A DNA stretch of 64,000 nucleotides. Origin: Globodera rostochiensis (taxonomy: Eukaryota > Nematoda > Chromadorea > Rhabditida > Heteroderidae). The position numbers and the translations under genes were made by a program. The DNA is taken from positions 3,606,142 through 3,670,141 of the forward strand of contig JAEVLN010000005.1 in the NCBI GenBank assembly GCA_018350325.1. Direction: 5' to 3'. The notes beneath the pieces were generated by a model. It worked only from the letters and a program-made list of their open reading frames with translations, ran no database searches and had not been told where the DNA came from. This document shows, one piece after another, positions 1 through 11,738 of this stretch (positions are counted from its first letter, which is position 1; each line of letters begins with the position of its first letter).

Positions 1-118
1 TAGTACACACACCCCCCCCCCCCCATTAACAATAAAATGGGCTTCTTCCCGCGGGGCTGATAGAAGAAAGAAAATCAAATACATTCAAAAAGCAAATATT
101 AATTTTCCATTCTAAAAA

Positions 119-322
119 ATGTGTGTGCAGATTATTGGGGTGGCTGTGCTTGCTGGGGCAGCTTCAATGTTGTTCGGCGGCTCGCCGTCCGCTTATGTTC
201 GAACTGCCGCAGGGGTTGTTGCCGTGGTCTCTGCGGTTGGTCAATTAATGAATGCCCTCAGGGGCCCCCATTATTTAGGGGCCCGGATTTTTAGGTGGCT
301 AAAAAACTCGGTTTCGCTGTGA
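119..322 (+). CDS. Small hydrophobic ORF, unrecognised
   Basis: A 67-codon ORF opens at an ATG after an A-rich leader. It encodes an Ala/Gly/Val-rich, largely hydrophobic stretch (about residues 5-50) that could hold one or two membrane helices, then a basic tail. No splice signals or family motif were recognised. It may be an exon of a gene running off the left edge, or chance. The only support is its composition, which differs from the AT-rich surroundings. Confidence 0.2.
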   Translation: MCVQIIGVAVLAGAASMLFGGSPSAYVRTAAGVVAVVSAVGQLMNALRGPHYLGARIFRWLKNSVSL

Positions 323-494
323 AAAGAGTTATGATGTGCAAGGACGTAGCCAGCGGGGGGGGGGGGGGGAATTCCCCCCCCCCCCGAAATGGAATTTAAG
401 AAAAAAAAAACAAGAGGGGGGGACCCTATTGTTTTACAATTTTTTGACTAATTTTTTTCCATACAAATTGCCATCAAAAATCAAAAAAATTTTC

Positions 495-520
495 CCGGCG
501 GCGCCTATCGGCACCGCCGG
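495..520. repeat. Dispersed hairpin repeat, copy 1
   Basis: A GC-rich near-perfect inverted repeat centred on GGCGCCTATCGGCACC, embedded in T/A-rich flanks. It belongs to a family with at least eight members in this window (others near 13413, 13565, 19732, 22781, 24830, 55374 and 55651). Confidence 0.75.
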
Positions 521-858
521 GCCGCTCATGGCGCTCGGATGGACCAATTTCCCCCTCCGAAATTTTTTTCTAGCTGCGTCTCTGATGAAGTGTTAAAAGT
601 TTCCCAGACTCAACCGTCCCGCTTCCAAAAATACATAGCAGGGGGGCGTATTTAGGATTTTGCCCTGGGGGGGGGGGGGGTACCGAAAAAAACCAATTAT
701 TTGTAAAGAAATTAGTTAAAAAAACTACGCATTTTGCAAAACAAAAAATTCCCCCTGGGAGGGGCCCTAAATACGTGCCCGATCCGTAGTTTGAAATAGG
801 TACTTGGAACCCCATAAAAAAACTGCTAAAAATAGACTCCAATCACTCAAATCATATA

Positions 859-1050
859 CTAATTGGCTTTTCCTTTCGGCCTCTGAAGCATGAATCTGAG
901 AAAGTTTGGCCACTCAGTTGTCGTCCACTGATCAAGAAATGTGTAAAAATAATGTATTAATAGCACCCAATTTAGCACTTGGAACGTGCCCGTCGCGATG
1001 AGCAAGGCCATATGTAGATAAATTTTCGGGCGCTCAATTGATGTTGGCAC
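859..1050 (-). CDS. Possible membrane-protein exon
   Basis: A 63-codon open stretch on the minus strand with a strongly hydrophobic core (around residues 14-38) and a basic end. It starts at GTG rather than ATG, so it would have to be an internal exon. No homology is recognised and the borders are uncertain. Confidence 0.18.
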   Translation of the reverse strand: MPTSIERPKIYLHMALLIATGTFQVLNWVLLIHYFYTFLDQWTTTEWPNFLRFMLQRPKGKAN

Positions 1051-1542
1051 ATTGTGCCGGAACGATAATTACCCATCATTTAATTCGATGATAATACACA
1101 CATAATATTATCTTATTATGTTAATTGGTGTTTTCAATTTTGTTTTATTGCGGCAATTTTTTCTTTTGTTTCAAAAGGAATTCCTTGCTACCCGCTCACT
1201 TTGAAAATGCTTAAAGCATACACAAAAAAAAAAATTCGGTTTCTATGGCAATTTTAATTACATTTTCTTTTCAAAGGAAAAAATGCAATAAAACGGAATT
1301 TTAGAGGAAGAATTTACACATTTTATTATATATTTACCAGTTTGTACATATAAAATAAGAAACAACACATATTTTTAGAATCTTTAGTAAAAAAGAAAAT
1401 GCCCCCCCCCCATTATATATAATATGTAAGTTCACACGTAAATATTTTTGATCATCGAGTTTTTTAAGCATTGGCCCATGCACATTCAATACATCTTTGT
1501 TGTTGTTGTTCGTCTTCTGTTCGTTGTTCCTTCCTTCCCCCT

Positions 1543-4500
1543 TCACGCATCCGATCCGCCGCCATTCTGTTGCTGCTGCACCTCCGGCTCCGACGACGCC
1601 ATCTCTCCCGGCGTTGTTGTGTCCACGCTGCCGTCGTTGGCCACCTTGCGCTCCTCCTCCGCCACCTGTTCCGCCTCAACAACGCCGCTGACCTCGTCCA
1701 GTTTCTCCTACACAAATGTGGGGGAAGGGGAAGGGGCTTTTAGTGGTGGCATGGCACAGAGTTTCCATTTCCTTGAGACTTTTGAATTTTTGCACACATG
1801 CCCCGGGGAGGTTGTTTTTTTTTATGATTTAGTAAAGGTATATTTTGTTGACTGATCGAGAGGAGGACCTGCGGAATGTCCGTTCCGTCCAGTATGAAGT
1901 GAGCGTATTTGTCGGCCACCAAACGGCGCAGACGGTCCAAAGCGATGGAGGTGGTGGTGGTGGTGGTACTGCTGTTGCTGAAAATCGATTGTTAATCAAT
2001 AAACGTTGCAATCAATTGTTAATCAATAAAACAAGTTGGTGGTCCTCCATCAAAACACACGGATCAACAAACATTGAACAAGAGCATATTCACATGAAGG
2101 TGAAGCGCCACACATTATTAGCATAAAAGCTTCTCTCACCTATTCTCCTCCCCATTTTGGACATCGTTGTGGTGGTGGTGGTGGTCATGTTGTTGCTGTT
2201 GTTGTTGCGGTTCCAAAAAATTCAACACCATCTCGATGATTGCCGTGCCGGTCAGCAACGGGTCCAGATCGCCCTGGACGCCAATGTAGCGGCCCACTCG
2301 GCCCGGCATCAGAAAGCCAAAGTCGCTGAACGACTGGTGCACAATGTCTCTGCATAGCGAAAATGGAAAGCAATAAATACGCATTGAATTTTAATTTGTT
2401 TTTTAAAGGTTTTGGAGCAGTTTCCGTTAATTTTTCGCTAAACCAAAAGCAAGTTTTTAGGCTAACCGAGCCAAAAAATGTCTGATTTCTAGGAGAGCCC
2501 GGGCTTGATAATCAAGGATTTCGATCGGTCCACAAGCTCCAATTAACAGCCCCTACATAAACACACACAAAAATGTCCACCCCCCCCCCCCCGGTGGAGT
2601 TGTTGCACAAGACCGCACGACCCAGTGCTATTATCCGGGACCAAAATCCTGTCGTTTGGTTTGCCAAGTGGAAACTCGGAGCCATTAATCAGTGGTTTTG
2701 CAATCCTCCCCCCCCCCCACCCTCGTCCCGTTAATCACCCACTTCAACGTGAACATTATCCTATCAGTGGTGGTGGCGGTGGTGTTGCCGTCGTCGGAGT
2801 TCCGTGCCGAAGACGTCGTCGACGTCGGCGGCATCGGCGTGGTCAACAATCGTTGCATGCGTCGCACATTGCGTGGCCATTGCCATTTGCTGACGTTCAG
2901 CATCAGCACCGGCTGCACATAACGGGAAACTTTTTGTTTGTTTGTTTGTTAAAAATTCTTTGAATTTCAACAAAAAAAAATTAGGAATTTTTTTCGATGA
3001 AACGGATTGCAAAAATTGTTGCTTAAGTTTTTCACCTGCACAACCGCCGGGTACAGGCGACGCTCCACCGGGTACAGCCAGGCGTCAAGCAGTACACAGG
3101 CGTTGAACAATGCAGGCCGATGCGCGCAGGCAGCGAGCGCTGAGGCGGCACCAAAACTGTGCCCCATGGACACGACGTGGTCCAACGCCAGACGACACTG
3201 CGATTAAATTAAATTTTTTTTTGAATTTAAAATGGACAACAATATTTTTTTGAATTAAAATGGACAACAATATTTTTTTGTGTGTTTCAAATGTGTGCAA
3301 GACGGGGTTTTTTTCACAAAATTTGGCTTTTGTTGTTCAAAAACCAGAAAAAAAAATTTAGTTGATAGAAATTTGGCAAATGCCATTGCCCAAGGAGTCT
3401 AATCCATTCATAAACATCGGCAAAATTTAATTGCAAAAAATGTTGCCTGAAATTTCTTTCTCAAAATTTAACCCATTTTTATTTAGCACAGTATTTTTTT
3501 TATTTGAATTTTAATGTTCGACATATAAACACCTTAAACTGCGACCAGTCAAAAGTTTGGCCAAGCAAAATGCGTTGATGTCCAAACGCGTCGTCAATTT
3601 GCAGTCCATCGGCGTCCATTTTGGCAAAAATTCGGCACATTTGCACCGTCTCGTCAACACGCTTTTGCACCTGACACAAAATGGGGAGAAAATTTTTTGG
3701 TGTTGGGAAAAAATCCCATTTTTTTTTTGCGATTAGGGGGTTCTTTTTTTCACAAAATTTTCAAAAAAAAAAAAGTCCATTTTTTCGCGATAGGCGGTTC
3801 CTTTTTTTTCGCAAATTTTCAACAAAAAAAATCCCATTTTTTTGCGATTAGGGGGTTCTTTTTTTCACAAAATTTTCAAAAAAAAAAAGTCCATTTTTTC
3901 GCGATTAGGGGGTTCTTTTTTTCACAAAATTTTCAAAAAAAAAGTCCATTTTTCGCGATTAGGGAGGGGGTTCCTTTTTTCGCAAATTTTGACAAAAAAA
4001 AAATTGCAAAAAAAAAAAAACACAACCCCCGAACCCAACCTGGCCAACTCGGGTCTGATATTCCTGCTCCTCGTGTGGCAACTTGCGCATTTCCATCGGC
4101 CGCCTCACCAACGGTGGCGGCGGTGTCGGCTCCTTTTGATGTTGCTGCTGCCGCGGCACACCCTCCTCCTGGCGCTGCTGCTGTTGTTGATCACCACCGG
4201 CTTCAGGCCCAGGCTCAGCCTCAGCAACAACACCGTTTTGTTGGACATTATTCTGCTGCTGATCAACACAGGTGGACGGCTCGGGCTCCAGTGAATATGT
4301 CCAACAGCTGGACCCGTCCCTGGAAAGTACGAAAAAGCCAAATATTTTTTTAGACTAAAAATTTGTGAACAATGAATGGCATTTGGCAAATGTGAGACCG
4401 GCATTTTCTCGAAAAAAAATCCCAAAAATTCGGGATTTAAAACCCGGTGTTTCTATGGTTCTTTTTTAAGTGAAATTCGGAGGACAATGGCTTGAGATTG

Positions 4501-6242
4501 ACCAAGATTTTAGAGACAAAAAAAAAAATCCCAAAATTCGGAACTTCAATCCGGTGTTCCAACTGGGGTTTAATACTGAGATTCAGTGGACCCGGGACTG
4601 AAATTGATCAGGATTTTCGGGGATAACCATCAAAAATTCCGCTAGGTCCTCCAAGTCTGGCGTTTTTTTCATGGATTTATTTGCGATTCGACAGACCGTC
4701 TCTCGCTGATTTCTTGTTTTTGTATTAGTCAATTTTCAATTAAAAACAAATTGTTTTAGACTATTTTCTATGTTAAAAAATGTTTTTTTTTTCACCCCAC
4801 CTGTGCTCCATCGCCGCCACCACGTACCCATGGGAGGCCATCGACGCGCACAGCGTCGCGTAGACGAACCGACTGCCGCTGATGCCGTGCGAGAAAATGA
4901 GGAGCGGAAATCGCTGATCACCGGGCACAATTGGCGCTTGCCAATACACCGGCACTCTGTCGGACGAATTTGTGGGTACGAATTTTCAAGAAAAAAAAAA
5001 TTTGTTTTTCATGAAATACAGGACGAATTTGTGGGTACGAATTTTCAAGAAAAAAAAAAATTTGTTTTTCACGAAATACAGGACGAATTTGTGGGTACGA
5101 ATTTTCAAGAAAAAAAAAATTTGTTTTTCACGAAATACAGGACGAATTTGTGGTACGAATTTTCAAGAAAACAAAAAATTGTTTTTTTTCACAAAATTCA
5201 AGGCACAACGCACTTTTTGTCGCCGACAATCCAGTCGACGAAGAAGTTCAGCTTGGACACACTCATGCCCTGGTAGTTGGCCAACCCTTCCATGTACTCG
5301 GAGTCCGGACGCCAGCGCATGTACTCCCTGGAGGAGCCCTATAAAAAAATTTTTCTCAAAAATCGCCCCAAACTCTGAAAATTTTTTTGAAAAAAAAATC
5401 TAAAATTTGTTAAATAAAGCCCTGAATTTCTCACAAAAATTCCCTCACCGCTGTTGACGGGTCATGCTCCTCCGTCGCAGAAGGATAAAATATTCGAGCA
5501 AACACTCCGACACGTTCATCCGCCGCCAGACCAACATGTTCAGGACGTTCAGCAAGCTGGCAAAAAAAATGTTTTTTTTTTGTTTTTAGAAATCTTTGGC
5601 GGTCGTCCCTGTCAGTAACCAAAATTGATTTTTAGAAATTTCGACAAAATGTTCGAATCCGGAGTTCAAAATTGATTAACAACAGAGTCAGATTCGGATT
5701 CAACGCCTCGAAAAATATTTTTTTCATTTTTTCCTGAAAAATGGTGGGCACCAGCTCATTATGGGCCAGAAATGCTGCAATTTTTGGCATCACGATAGAA
5801 CACCACACTCACCATGATGTCCGTACATCCGACCATAAATTGCCCATTGGCAAGCAACGGCAACACATTGCCAGTTGGCGGTGCCGATTTTGTCTCATCT
5901 TTTGGTGCCGCCGTCGTTGGTGCTTTTTGCGCCGCTTCGTCCCGCTGCTGCTGCAAAATTGTCTCATTCGGCTGCTGTTTGTAGGACAAAAAAACATTTT
6001 TATTTTCTTAAAAAGCACCGCCAGACACAAAAGTCCCCCACCGGTTGCTGTTGAGGTTCAGTGCTAGTGCCAGTGCCATCATTGGATTGTTCACCAGCAC
6101 CACCATCACCAGGAGCAGGAGCAGTAGCAGTAGCAGAAGCATCAGCAGCTGACGGCGGAGCAGCAGAAGATGATGATGTATCAGCAGTGGTGGCAACGGC
6201 ACTGGTGCCGTACGCAAAATAGGACGACGAAAGGTTGCCCAT
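1543..6242 (-). CDS. Platelet-activating factor acetylhydrolase (PAF-AH / lipoprotein-associated phospholipase A2 family)
   Basis: This serine hydrolase removes the short sn-2 acyl group of PAF and oxidised phospholipids. I joined 12 exons (high to low): 6242-6042, 5974-5813, 5556-5449, 5338-5214, 4956-4801, 4319-4040, 3670-3533, 3197-3036, 2912-2743, 2349-2140, 1977-1869, 1707-1543. All introns are GT..AG, phases agree, and the total is 1,986 nt (661 aa). Family landmarks in order: [29 protein letters not shown], nucleophile elbow GHSFG (Ser404), LDAW (Asp428), VHQSFSDF (His505). The start MGNLSS fits an N-myristoylation signal, as in the intracellular type II enzyme; there is no signal peptide. 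Oddities are a low-complexity Gln/Pro-rich insert in exon 6, a Thr/Ser insert before His505, and an acidic Gln-rich C-terminus beyond the catalytic domain. The protein is longer than typical (about 390-440 aa). It appears intact. Confidence 0.93.
3717..3995. repeat. Intronic minisatellite, about 60-bp unit, about 5 copies
   Basis: Units contain GCGATTAGGGGGTTC followed by T-rich and A-rich runs. They lie wholly within the PAF-AH intron between exons 6 and 7 (3671-4039). Confidence 0.85.
4962..5195. repeat. Intronic minisatellite, about 60-bp unit, about 3.7 copies
   Basis: Direct repeats of GACGAATTTGTGGGTACG plus A- and T-rich runs fill the PAF-AH intron between exons 4 and 5. On the minus strand each unit ends near a CAG-like acceptor, so array expansion duplicates acceptor-like sequence. 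Confidence 0.85.
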
Positions 6243-6291
6243 TGGACGCAAGAAAATCAAAAATTGTTGTGACGGATGCGCCGCAGCAGAA
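6243..6291 (-). promoter_or_regulatory. 5' leader and splice acceptor of the PAF-AH gene
   Basis: Upstream of the ATG the minus strand reads a pyrimidine-rich tract (TATTCTTCTTCAG) ending at about 6291. This is a good acceptor, either for a 5' UTR intron or for spliced-leader addition. No TATA box was assigned. Confidence 0.45.
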
Positions 6292-7104
6292 CACTGAAGA
6301 AGAATAGGGGTGAAAAGCGGGAGATGAACACATTTTTTGTTGCGCAAAAAATGGCGGAGGAACATGTTCAGTCCGTCCGTCCGTTCGTCCTCCGTTCAAC
6401 GCCGAGGGGCAAAAATAATGGGCGGGGGACAGGAAATTTGGGGACGGACGACAAAAAGGGGAATTTCTTTTTTTTTGTTCTGTTTGTTGGTCGTTATTCT
6501 CTCATCGGAGCGGTCGGGGGGGGGGGGGGGGGGGGCTCGTCGTCACGTGGTCCGCCGTCCCACCACCGCCCCTCTCCTTTCTCTTCGTTTTCGTCAAAAA
6601 GAAAGAAGAAAGCCCACCACACTCACATGAGGGCACATGGGTGACTCTGACTGACATTGGCTCACTTTCAAACTCAAAATCACAAATTACTCACATTGTA
6701 AACTTTGGAGAAAAAAAATGGCAGGAAGTGGGGGGGGGCTGGCTACTCGGTCAAATGCTAAAATTTCCAATAAATTTTACGGGTTTTCTAAAGAGAATTT
6801 TTGTGAAAGGTTATAAAGGAATTAACGCTTTGACAACAACAAAAACAATTTCAACACTGAAGAAATCGATTGAAAAAGCCTTAAAAAAAGTTATGGCCAG
6901 AAAACTCCAAAAATTGTCCATTTTAAACTTTTTTGGCCATATGTACTCTTTTTTGAGCTTTGTCTGATCGTAAAGCTACAGCTTAATTCTAACTTCACCC
7001 ACATCAAAAGCTTTCATTTGGTACATATAATGTTTGGACCAAATCTGTTAAGCTTTTACATGGAGTTTCATATAACACATTTGATACTCGGGCCGGTAGG
7101 AAAG
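6292..7104. other. Intergenic, no gene seen
   Basis: Contains a long poly-G run near 6519-6535, a CT-rich stretch and then AT-rich DNA. Small ORFs here lack splice signals or recognisable composition. Confidence 0.5.
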
Positions 7105-7501
7105 GGTAAAAAGACGATTCGTTCCCGGCCGATTCGTTCACCCCCGATTCGTTCTCTTTTCAAAAGTTTTTTCGTTATAACTTCTTTCAACGCTAACCAA
7201 ATCAAACATTTTTGGTATCATTCGAAAGCTTACAACTAGTAGAAGCTTTCAAAAGCAAAAGCTAAGCGATTGGCCAAATCTCAAAAAAGTTATGGCCAGA
7301 AACCATTTTTTTGGCCACAATTGGTCATAACTTTTTTGAAATTTGGCCAATCGCTTAGCTTTTGCTTTTGTAAGCTTCTACTAGTTGTAAGCTTTCGAAT
7401 GATATCGAAAATGTTTGATTTGGTTAGACTTGAAAGAAGTTATAACGAAAAAACTTCTGAAAAGGGGAACGAATCGGCCGGGAACGAATCGTCCTCCGTC
7501 C
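7105..7501. mobile_element. Foldback/MULE-like element, short form
   Basis: The ends are inverted: the left reads GGTAAAAAGACGATTCGTTC, and the right is the complement of GGACGGAGGACGATTCGTTC. Both continue with CCGGCCGATTCGTTC. The element is flanked by a perfect 9-bp target duplication GTAGGAAAG (7096-7104 and 7502-7510). The inner arms remain complementary (CGTTATAACTTC and its complement), so most of the 397 bp folds back. It has no coding capacity. It is the short relative of the element at 52976-53993. Confidence 0.82.
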
Positions 7502-7510
7502 GTAGGAAAG

Positions 7511-9720
7511 ACTCGAAAAAAATGTTTTTGTTTTCTTTTTTATAACCTAAGTCCGATTGTGAGGTTAGGCAATTTACAGGCCCATGATGGTGGTCGATTA
7601 AGCATTAAGGGGTCTTCGTGCATTATTTTTGGGTGCTAAATTCTTCTTTAGTCCGCAGCCGTGTCCATTCCTTGGGCCAAATTTACGCTCTTTTCCCTCG
7701 CCCCACACACTCTCTGTGCTCTCTGTCCTTTCCTCTCTTTTTCTCTGCTTTACACTGTATGCTGCACACTCTGCGCTCTGTGTCCCCTGTTTCTCTATGC
7801 TCTTTCCGCAATGACTTTTCAGTTTTTTGCCCATTTTTTTCTTCTTCTTCTGCTTCTCTCACTCACTCTCGCTGTCTCCTCTCCGGCGCTACCACCTTTA
7901 GCATGTTTATATAAGTTTTTTGTTTTCTCTCTCTCTCTCGTTCTGCCGCTGTTTTGTCGGGGGAAAAAGAGGAAATTGTGAATGCGAATGATGAGAAATG
8001 AATTAGTAAAATTAACTGCTCACCCCAATTGCTCATTTGGCTTCATTTTTATTCATTATTTGTTTTGGGATAAGATTTTTAGGATCGAAAAATCACAAGA
8101 TAGAATCCTGAATTTGAGAAAAAGTGCCAAAATATGATCAAAAAAACCGGGTGCATAAGCAAAAATAGGATCGAAAAATGAGTGTGTAAAAATAATTTGT
8201 TGAAATAGAAATAGGCTTTTTGTGCAAAACTCGTCAAGAAAAAGCATTCAGAAAAAATAATATCCCTAATTATTTGTATGTAAATAGGGCCACCAGAATT
8301 TATGTATGTATATGGAAATCCAAACTTCTTTTTTTGCACCAAGAATGGCGTAAAACCCAAAAATTGAATTTTTAAAAAATATGTTCGAATTCGGGTTCGG
8401 GATTCGATGTTTTTTTGCGAATGCCCAAAAATAGCATTCATATTTTCCCGTTTTTAGTCAATATTTTGGCATTTTGCCGAAATTTCCTAAGAAGGATGAA
8501 ATAAAAACGAAAATGTACCCCCTAAAAATTAAAATTCTTTTCCTATGTATTAAAAACCCCTAAAAAATAACTTTTTCTTGGACCAAAAATGCATGCCCCC
8601 TAAAATTGATAGTTCCCAAAAATTTGGATGTAATAATTGTTTTCAGCACCAAAGAAAACCTATAAAAGTGGTTTTGTGTGTAATTTTGTTTAGCACACAT
8701 ATTCGCTATTTTTGACGTTTTCCGTTTCTACTAAACCCAAAATTGTGGGAAACACTACAATCAAAATGGAATTGCCATTTAAAATTGTGTGAAAATTGTG
8801 AAAAAAGCTAATCATTTTATTTTAACGAAAATTCTCCAAAAATGTCTAATTGTGTACAGCACAGCACAGCACAACATACACAAAACCGTCATTGTTCGCT
8901 CTAATAATGATGGTGATTGAGATATAAGGTCCAAAAACATTAGAGGTGGAACGATTGGATTGATTGACACAAACCAACCCCCCGGGGGGGGGGGGGAAAC
9001 ATTTTGATAAGAATTTTCCGACACAGATAGAGAGAGAGAACTTTGTGCTTTTGTTCGGACCATGGCCATAAAAACAAAATTTGGGGAAAAGGTGAAAGTT
9101 CGGTAGAAAATTTACCGAGTAAATAAATGTTGACGGCTACAGCGTTTTCGAATGAAATCGAAACAATGGGCAAAAACCCTCGGAAATTTTTCAAAATAGA
9201 AACTATTTTCGTAAATTAAAACATTAAAACTTATTGAGAAATTTCAAAGTTTACGTAATCTCATCGATTGGCCGGGTTTGCTTGTTTATGTATGTATTAT
9301 TCGGTTGCTTGGCCAACGCGAAAAAATCGATATAAATTTCAAACTTAAGGATAAATCGCCAAATGTTTGGAGCCCAAACATTTTATGGCTTTTGCGAACC
9401 CCTTTGGGGGGGGGGGGGAGGAACTCAAACAAATCTGATTTTAAAATAGGTTTTCTAAAACGTCTGACGCGATTCACAGATCAGAGGGGGAGGGAGGTCA
9501 GAGGGGGAGGGAGGGAGGGGGGGGGGCACTTTTCTGTCATTGAAAAATAAAACGATAAAATAACGACGACGACGACACGGGGGGGGGGGTGGGGCCGCCC
9601 AACCTCTGTTCGCCCATTCTGCCCCCTCCTTTCTTTGTCCATCCCGTCGTTCGCATGATTTTCACACAACACAAAATGAGGAAATATGTATGAAATTGTT
9701 TGTTGGGTGTGGGAGAGAGT
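7511..9720. other. Gene-poor AT-rich stretch
   Basis: Holds a CT-rich microsatellite-like region (about 7690-7960), fragments shared with the element at 13772 (GGGCCACCAGAATTTATG near 8288), and several poly-C/poly-G runs near 8980, 9410 and 9520. No gene was supported. Confidence 0.5.
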
Positions 9721-9724
9721 GTCC

Positions 9725-10024
9725 GGACATTTCACAAATTGGACATTTCACACATTGGACATTTCACACATAAAACATTTCACATATCAGACATTTCACA
9801 CCTAAGACATTTCACACATTGGACATTTCACACATAAAACATTTCACATATAAGACATTTCACACCTAAGACATTTCACACTTTGGACATTTCACACATA
9901 AAACATTTCACATATCAGACATTTCACACCTAAGACATTTCACACATTGGACATTTCACACATAAAACATTTCACATATAAGACATTTCACACCTAAGAC
10001 ATTTCACTCATTGGACATTTCATA
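9725..10024 (+). repeat. 15-16 bp minisatellite (ACATTTCACACNNN), left arm
   Basis: About 19 units of GACATTTCACAC plus a variable linker (ATT, ATAAA, CTAA, ATATAA) in a higher-order order. The reverse-complement array lies at 10564-10652, so the two form inverted flanks of a 0.5-kb interior. Confidence 0.9.
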
Positions 10025-10243
10025 CAGAAGTGCAAGGCGAGCGAAATGGGATTAGCCCCCAAACCAGTTTTTGATTCGTTAAAAAATGAAACAAAAACGA
10101 GGGAAAAAGGACGGTTCACACACAATTTTCACACTTATTTAATAAAAGCTTGTAAAGTATTTTAGATGGATGTGTAAATTTGAAATTAATTAAGCAAAGT
10201 TGAATATTGTACTCAAATTTTATTAATGATCAAACCAAGGGAA

Positions 10244-10445
10244 CAGGACGTTTCGGCCCCGACGTTTCGGCCAACGTTTCGACCCCGACGTTTCGGCCCC
10301 GACGTTTTGGCCCCGACGTTTTGGCCCCGACGTTTCGGCCCCGACGTTTCGGCCCCGACGTTTCGGCCCCGACGTTTCGGCCCCGACGTTTCGGCCCCGA
10401 CGTTTCGGCCCCGACGTTTCGGCCCCGACGTTTCGGCCCTGTCGT
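10244..10445 (+). repeat. 14-bp satellite (GACGTTTCGGCCCC)n
   Basis: About 14 head-to-tail units with few substitutions (TTTTGG variants). Because 14 is not a multiple of 3, several frames stay open; the resulting ORFs are artefacts of the repeat. Confidence 0.92.
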
Positions 10446-10563
10446 TTTGCCCTCGCCGTTTTGGCCCCAAGGACGTTTCGTCCCCAAATGCATATCAGGG
10501 TTTCATCGAAAGAGAATATTTCTTAATCAAAATTTATCGAAACAAAAGAAAATTGTTTTGTAT

Positions 10564-10652
10564 GAAATGTCCAGTGTGTGAAATGTCTTATATGTTAAAT
10601 GTTTTATGTGTGAAATGTCCAGTGTGTGAAATGTCTTATATGTGAAATGTTT
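10564..10652 (-). repeat. 15-16 bp minisatellite, right inverted arm
   Basis: Units of GTGTGAAATGTC are the reverse complement of the 9725-10024 array. The pair brackets 10025-10563 and suggests a foldback element with repeat-built arms. Confidence 0.85.
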
Positions 10653-10697
10653 TATGTTAAACGCCAAATCGTTGTTTCCAAATCATTCACCTTTCAT

Positions 10698-11738
10698 TCA
10701 AATACTCCCCGAATTCGAGTTCTCAATTTCTTGAACATTTGCCGTGGCATTCTCTTTCACAGAAAGCCCATCGACAGAAAATTGCTTTTTCCATCTAGCC
10801 AAAGTTCTTCCACTAATTTTCAACATTTTGGCAATGTTCTCGTCACTAATTTTAGGATTTTGGTCCTTAGTTTCATAATAAAGTTTCATTAATTCCTTTT
10901 GTTCGTTGTGGGGATGTTTATGTTGTGCTGTAAAAAAATTTTAATTAATATAAAAATAATAAATAAAATTGGGTTCAAAATACTCACTGGTTTGGCCAAG
11001 TTCACGTTTCCAATTGGAAATTGTTCCAAAACTGAGGCCCAACTCTTTCGCGACAGTTTTATCTAATTCATTTTGAGAGTTTTTGAGTCCCGCCCGCTTT
11101 AACTCGGCTTTCATTTGATCAAATTTCTCTACAAAATTTATTCGATCATTTTTTGGCTTGTTTTGACTTAAGCCAAATTCTTTTTTCCATTTATATATTT
11201 TTGAGCGATTGACTTTTAAATGTTTTGCAATTTTATTCTCAATTTGAGTTCTTTCGTTGTAAGGAAATTTTCCTTTTTGCTTAAATTCGTCTTTAATTGA
11301 GAGAAATTGGTCAACAATTTTACGTTTTCGCTCATCTTCAGCAATATTTTCATTTGTTGAATTGGGTTCAATTTGTCCAAGCTGATCAGTTGAATTGGGT
11401 TCAATTTGTCCAAGCTGATCAGTTGAATTGGGTTCAATTTGTCCAAGCTGATCAGTTGAATTGGGTTCAATTTGTCCAAGCTGATCAGTTGAATTGGGTT
11501 CAATTTGTCCAATTTGGGTGTTCTGCCGGTCGATTTGGTGATGGACATTTTGCCCAAAGTTTGTTGGCGGCGGCATTTTCAAATCTTCGGCTTCACCTTT
11601 GTCCCACCAGCCGTCTCCGAATATTTCATCAAATGTTTTGAGTGGCGTTTCCTCCAATTTTACTTTTACGGATTCGGCTTTTTCGAGTAAATTTGTTGCA
11701 AAAAATGCCATCAAAATTAAAATCCAAAATTCTTCCAT
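10698..11738 (-). CDS. Secreted triple-HTH repeat protein, copy A
   Basis: Two exons, 11738-10988 and 10927-10698, joined by a GTGAGT..CAG intron, give 326 aa. Visible parts: a signal peptide (residues 1 to about 22, hydrophobic core WILILMAFFATNLL); an acidic segment with FGDGWW (40-45); five 11-residue repeats of type LGQIEPNSTDQ (about 76-128), each with an NST sequon; basic ERKRK (136-140); then three helix-turn-helix-like modules. These are module 1 at 140-190 (IAKHLKVNRSKIYKWKK), module 2 at 201-248 (VAKELGLSFGTISNWKR) and module 3 at about 259-300 in exon 2 (IAKMLKISGRTLARWKK). The modules share one pattern and look like internal duplicates, resembling homeodomain-like or transposase HTHs. 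Secretion plus DNA-binding-like modules suggests an effector acting in a foreign nucleus; this is inference. The family is not recognised by name. Confidence 0.82.

Noticed and set aside
3697..4353. 218-codon plus-strand ORF
   Set aside because: It runs over the intronic minisatellite and then antisense to PAF-AH exon 6, so it is a shadow.
9725..10024. CRISPR-like array (regular short repeats)
   Set aside because: Units are contiguous with 3-5 bp linkers, without unique spacers, and the DNA is eukaryotic.
10207..10645. ORFs of 85-139 codons in both strands over the GACGTTTCGGCCCC array
   Set aside because: The 14-bp period keeps many frames open; the translation is pure repeat (RRFGPDVSAPTF type).
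11216..11557. Alternative-frame ORF (LDKLNPIQLIS repeats) inside HTH copy A
   Set aside because: It is an out-of-frame shadow of the 33-bp repeat. It lacks a signal peptide and is not conserved outside the repeat.
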